Shown: positions 22,356-25,175 of the stretch, piece after piece
Numbering within the stretch: the first letter of the stretch is position 1
Layout of the letters: each line of letters starts with the position of its first letter
Source of the DNA: Clostridiales bacterium UBA7001
Lineage (GTDB): Bacteria > Bacillota > Clostridia > TANB77 > CAG-508
Direction of reading: 5' to 3'
Length of the DNA: 25,175 bases
Assembly (NCBI GenBank): GCA_002449785.1
Contig: DJXP01000048.1
Coordinates: 1-25,175, forward strand
The notes under the pieces: generated by a model
The model's input: only the letters and a program-made list of their open reading frames with translations
Told to the model about the DNA's origin: nothing
Database searches by the model: none
Position numbers and translations under genes: made by a program

Positions 22356-24098
22356 ATGGATTTAGAAAAAGGATTAATTGTATATAAGAAAAAAATAAAA
22401 ATCGATAATATAAATTTGGCTTTTATAATCTTAAGCATATATATAGAATTATATATGCTTAGGGTTTTTTCAGGCACTTTTAAAATATTGCCATTACGAT
22501 ATTTTTTTGCAAATATTTTTATTTTGTATTCTTTAATTATGATAAGTTATTCTATTTTTAAGAGTATAAAGAAAACTCTTATTTTTTTATATACATGTAT
22601 TTTTGTTTTTTTGGGTTTATTAAATTATGTTCTTATAGATATAACTGGCTCACCGTTTTCTTTTTTTAATTTATTTATTTGGAAATCGGCGTTTAATTCT
22701 TTTGATACTTTTTCAATAAATATGAATATTTATTTTTGTTTTGCTGTATTTATATTTATTTTGAATATATTTTTTATATGTGTTTTTATAAAAGAAGATG
22801 AGTGGATTGATAAAATAAGTAAGAAAAATATATTAATTGCTGGTATAGTTTTAATTACTATAATTTGGCTATTAGCTACTCCAAAATTGTATTATATTAC
22901 AAATAAATCTGATTATAAGTATGGAACATTATATAGATTTTTAAAAACTACGAAAAATGTTACATTAGAAAAGCCTGATGGATATTCAGAACTAAAAGCA
23001 AAAGAAATATTAAATAAATATAGTGAGAATACACCAAATAATGAAGTAGATAATCCTAATATTATTGTAATTATGAATGAATCTTTATCAGATATAAATT
23101 CGATTTATAAAATGGGGCTAGAAAGCAATTTAGATTTTATCAAGAGTAAGTCAAATAATACTAAGCTTTATTCTTCAGTTTTTGGAAATAGGACTGCAAA
23201 TTCTGAATTTGAGTTTTTAACTGGTTTTTCTACGACTTTTTATAGTGAAGATATTATTCCTTATCAAAAATATATAAAATCAAATAAATATTCTTTAGTT
23301 CAGATGTTAAAAGATAATGGTTATAAAACTGTAGCATATCATCCATTTTTAAAAACAAGTTACAATAGAAGTGAAGTATATAATTTTTTTGGATTTGATG
23401 AAATAATATTTAATGATGATATTAATAGAATAAATTTAGCAAAAATTTGTAATTCAGATATGAATGTGTATAATGAAATAATTAAATTATTTGAAAATAA
23501 AGAGAAAGAAAAAATTTTTAGTTTTAATGTTACTTTGCAAAACCATACACCATATTCAATTAATTTTGAAAAAATGAAAACTAGTTATCCTGAATATGAA
23601 GAAAAAATTTCTGAATTTGAGAATAATTATGATTATAAATATATATTAGATGATTCTGAATTATCTACATATTTGAATTATACAAATGTTTCAAATAAAG
23701 CTTTTGAATATTTAATTGAATTTTTTAAAAATTATGATGAAAAAGTAATAATTCTTCTTTTTGGAGATCATCAACCTAAAATATCAAATGTGTATAATAA
23801 TGAAAAGAAAAATTATATAGTATCATATGCTTTATGGAATAACTATGGAGCTTCTCAAGAAGAAATAGATAAAATTAGTATTAATTATTTATCTACAGTT
23901 TTAACTAAAATGAGTGACATAGAAAATACTAAGCAGTTTAGTTTTATAAGCGAACTAAGAAAAAAAATACCAGTAATTACTAGAATGAAGTACTTAGGTG
24001 ACGATAAAAAATGGTACAATATTAATGACAAAAAAAGTCCTTATTATGAATTAATAAAGGAATATGAATATTTGCAATATTACTATATGACACATTAA
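22356..24098 (+). CDS. LTA synthase-like sulfatase-family membrane protein
   Basis: A 580-residue membrane enzyme: about five N-terminal membrane helices (to about residue 180), then an extracellular alkaline-phosphatase-type domain. VIMNESLSD gives metal ligand Glu242, RTANSEFEFLTG gives the candidate nucleophile Thr280, NHTPY is present, and GDHQP has Asp471 and His472. This is the family of LtaS, which polymerises glycerolphosphate from phosphatidylglycerol onto lipid anchors; some members instead add phosphoglycerol to cell-surface glycans. The gene lies 35 bp after RNase J, with GAAAGAG before the ATG, probably cotranscribed. Confidence 0.88.
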   Translation: MDLEKGLIVYKKKIKIDNINLAFIILSIYIELYMLRVFSGTFKILPLRYFFANIFILYSLIMISYSIFKSIKKTLIFLYTCIFVFLGLLNYVLIDITGSPFSFFNLFIWKSAFNSFDTFSINMNIYFCFAVFIFILNIFFICVFIKEDEWIDKISKKNILIAGIVLITIIWLLATPKLYYITNKSDYKYGTLYRFLKTTKNVTLEKPDGYSELKAKEILNKYSENTPNNEVDNPNIIVIMNESLSDINSIYKMGLESNLDFIKSKSNNTKLYSSVFGNRTANSEFEFLTGFSTTFYSEDIIPYQKYIKSNKYSLVQMLKDNGYKTVAYHPFLKTSYNRSEVYNFFGFDEIIFNDDINRINLAKICNSDMNVYNEIIKLFENKEKEKIFSFNVTLQNHTPYSINFEKMKTSYPEYEEKISEFENNYDYKYILDDSELSTYLNYTNVSNKAFEYLIEFFKNYDEKVIILLFGDHQPKISNVYNNEKKNYIVSYALWNNYGASQEEIDKISINYLSTVLTKMSDIENTKQFSFISELRKKIPVITRMKYLGDDKKWYNINDKKSPYYELIKEYEYLQYYYMTH

Positions 24099-24108
24099 AT
24101 GGACTGAG

Positions 24109-24136
24109 TAGACAGGGGAAGATTCTTTTGTATAAA
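24109..24136 (+). promoter_or_regulatory. Weak promoter candidate before the HAD gene
   Basis: TAGACA (24109-24114), 16 bp, TATAAA (24131-24136). Plausible but poor. The HAD gene may simply be read from upstream. Confidence 0.3.
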
Positions 24137-24161
24137 ATTATAATTATTATTGAGGAAAAAT

Positions 24162-24827
24162 ATGATAAAAAATGTTATTTTTGATTTAGACAATACTATT
24201 ATAAGAGATCATGATGAAGATGCTTTTTGTTATAAAGAAGTTTTAAAGAAAAATGGATATAATGAAAATGATTATTTAAGACTAAATAATGTAATTATTG
24301 AATATGATAGTGTAATTAATGAGGATAATTGTAAATATGATAAAAATAAAATGCTTGAATTTATTAATGACAAGTTAAATACTAATTATACTATCAGATT
24401 GATTGATGAGATTTTAGAAGCAGTTGGGAAATATTGGACAAAAGATGTTATTTTAGAAGAAAATATAGTTAAATATTTATTTGATAAATATAATTTATAT
24501 ATTTATACTAATTATTTTGAAGTGTGTCAGGTAAAAAGGATTGAAAACATTGGTTATGCAAAATATTTTAAAAAAATATTTTGTGCAGATATATATGGAG
24601 CAAAGCAATTTAAGCATTGTTTTGAAAAAGTATTAAATGAAATTAACTGTATACCAGATGAATGTATATTTATAGGTGATACTTTTAAAACTGATATTGC
24701 TTCTGCTAATAGTATTGGAATGAAGGCAATACTTTTTGACTGTGATAATAAATATAATGGTAAAGATTTCGACTTTAATAAAAACAAAATAATACATAAT
24801 ATGAATGAATTATTAAATATCTTATAA
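24162..24827 (+). CDS. HAD superfamily hydrolase
   Basis: A cytosolic phosphatase-like protein of 221 residues. Motif I is FDLDNTI (nucleophile Asp and acid-base Asp near the N-terminus), motif II is the IYTNY region, the motif III lysine is probably in GAKQFKH, and motif IV is IGDTFKTDI. A helical cap lies between motifs I and II (class I HAD). Substrate unknown; nucleotide or sugar phosphates are typical. ATG 24162 is chosen over TTG 24150 because GAGGAAA lies between them. Confidence 0.85.
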   Translation: MIKNVIFDLDNTIIRDHDEDAFCYKEVLKKNGYNENDYLRLNNVIIEYDSVINEDNCKYDKNKMLEFINDKLNTNYTIRLIDEILEAVGKYWTKDVILEENIVKYLFDKYNLYIYTNYFEVCQVKRIENIGYAKYFKKIFCADIYGAKQFKHCFEKVLNEINCIPDECIFIGDTFKTDIASANSIGMKAILFDCDNKYNGKDFDFNKNKIIHNMNELLNIL

Positions 24828-24841
24828 TGGAAGTATATATA

Positions 24842-24870
24842 TTGAAAATTCATGATTTTTTTGATATAAT
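24842..24870 (+). promoter_or_regulatory. Sigma-A promoter of gltX
   Basis: TTGAAA (24842-24847), 17 bp, TATAAT (24865-24870) with an extended -10 TG (24862-24863). It leaves a leader of about 60 nt before gltX. I do not see T-box features in it. Confidence 0.8.
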
Positions 24871-24938
24871 ACAAATTATATTTTTGGAAGATAAAAAATA
24901 GTTTGTATATAAATTTAGATAAGAAAGGATGAATAAGT

Positions 24939-25175
24939 ATGGATAGAAAAGAATTAGCAAATTTAATTTTCCCAGATATAAAGGATTATACTTATTATGA
25001 AGAAAAATATCCAGAAAGAAATTTACCAGAAGGTGCAGAGGTAGTTAGAGTTGCTCCTAGTCCAACTGGTTTTATACATGTTGGAGGTTTATTTCAAGGT
25101 ATAATCGCAAAGACAATTGCCAAAAAAACTAATGGAGTATTCTATGTTAGAATAGAAGATACAGACCAAAAAAGA
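24939..25175 (+). CDS. gltX: Glutamyl-tRNA synthetase, N-terminal part
   Basis: The first 79 residues, open to the window edge. VAPSPTGFIHVGGLF contains the class I synthetase 'HIGH' signature (here HVGG), and FYVRIEDTDQKR matches the conserved RxEDTD motif of GluRS. It charges tRNA-Glu in the cytosol. The N-terminal lead (MDRKELANLIFPDI, YPERNLPEG) is typical of clostridial GltX. ATG 24939 follows AAAGGA; an ATG at 24929 runs into a stop after five codons. Confidence 0.93.
   Translation, partial: MDRKELANLIFPDIKDYTYYEEKYPERNLPEGAEVVRVAPSPTGFIHVGGLFQGIIAKTIAKKTNGVFYVRIEDTDQKR

Noticed and set aside
24871..24938. T-box riboswitch before gltX
   Set aside because: The leader is about 60 nt, with no specifier stem, T-box sequence or terminator.
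1..25175. CRISPR arrays, rRNA, tRNA genes, complete insertion sequences or prophage
   Set aside because: I saw no regularly spaced repeats, cloverleaf-like or rRNA-like stretches, transposases or integrases on reading both strands.

Overview
The window is a very AT-rich chromosomal segment (roughly 27% G+C by eye, not computed). Gene content and order point to an endospore-forming Firmicute of the Clostridia, probably an uncultured, gut-type lineage. The evidence is the spoIIAA-spoIIAB-sigF operon, spoIID next to spoIIQ, a spoVAC-spoVAD-spoVAE operon, RNase J, RecD2 and a clostridial-type gltX.

Layout. 1-1719: the end of dnaK, a terminator, then dnaJ. 1724-4080: a promoter lying on the dnaJ terminator drives three tandem, diverged paralogs of unknown function. 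4089-7989: a patatin-like lipase, a 125-residue unknown protein and RecD2 helicase. 8005-9420: a MATE exporter with a strong terminator. 9425-13026: forespore control genes (SpoIIAA, SpoIIAB, sigma-F) behind a sigma-H-like promoter, then SpoIID and SpoIIQ of the engulfment machinery. 13053-16141 (minus strand): a YgjP-like metallopeptidase, a long quasi-palindrome, and spoVAC/AD/AE for dipicolinic acid transport, with a small inverted-repeat element inside the operon. 16203-20111: a divergent type IV pilus assembly operon (PilM-PilN fusion, PilO-like, PilP-like, a short pilin-like protein) ending in a ROK sugar kinase. 20122-20430: a small transcription unit that may encode a 21-residue membrane peptide. 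20500-25175: RNase J, an LTA-synthase-like protein, a HAD phosphatase and the start of gltX.

The main result concerns decoding. Four genes (the unknown gene at 5334-5712, recD2, sigF, and spoVAE on the other strand) are each split in two by a +1 frame change. All four changes fall at the same in-frame tetranucleotide, CGG-A. In each case, passing over the C and reading GGA (Gly) restores the family's normal sequence and length. I looked by hand for in-frame CGG codons in about 7,500 codons and found only these four. CGG occurs about 26 times out of frame in intact genes without harm. CGG therefore behaves as an unassigned or 'hungry' arginine codon that, followed by A, directs +1 frameshifting or is read as a CGGA quadruplet. 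Two of the four genes are sporulation genes. The sequence shows the pattern; the mechanism is inference.
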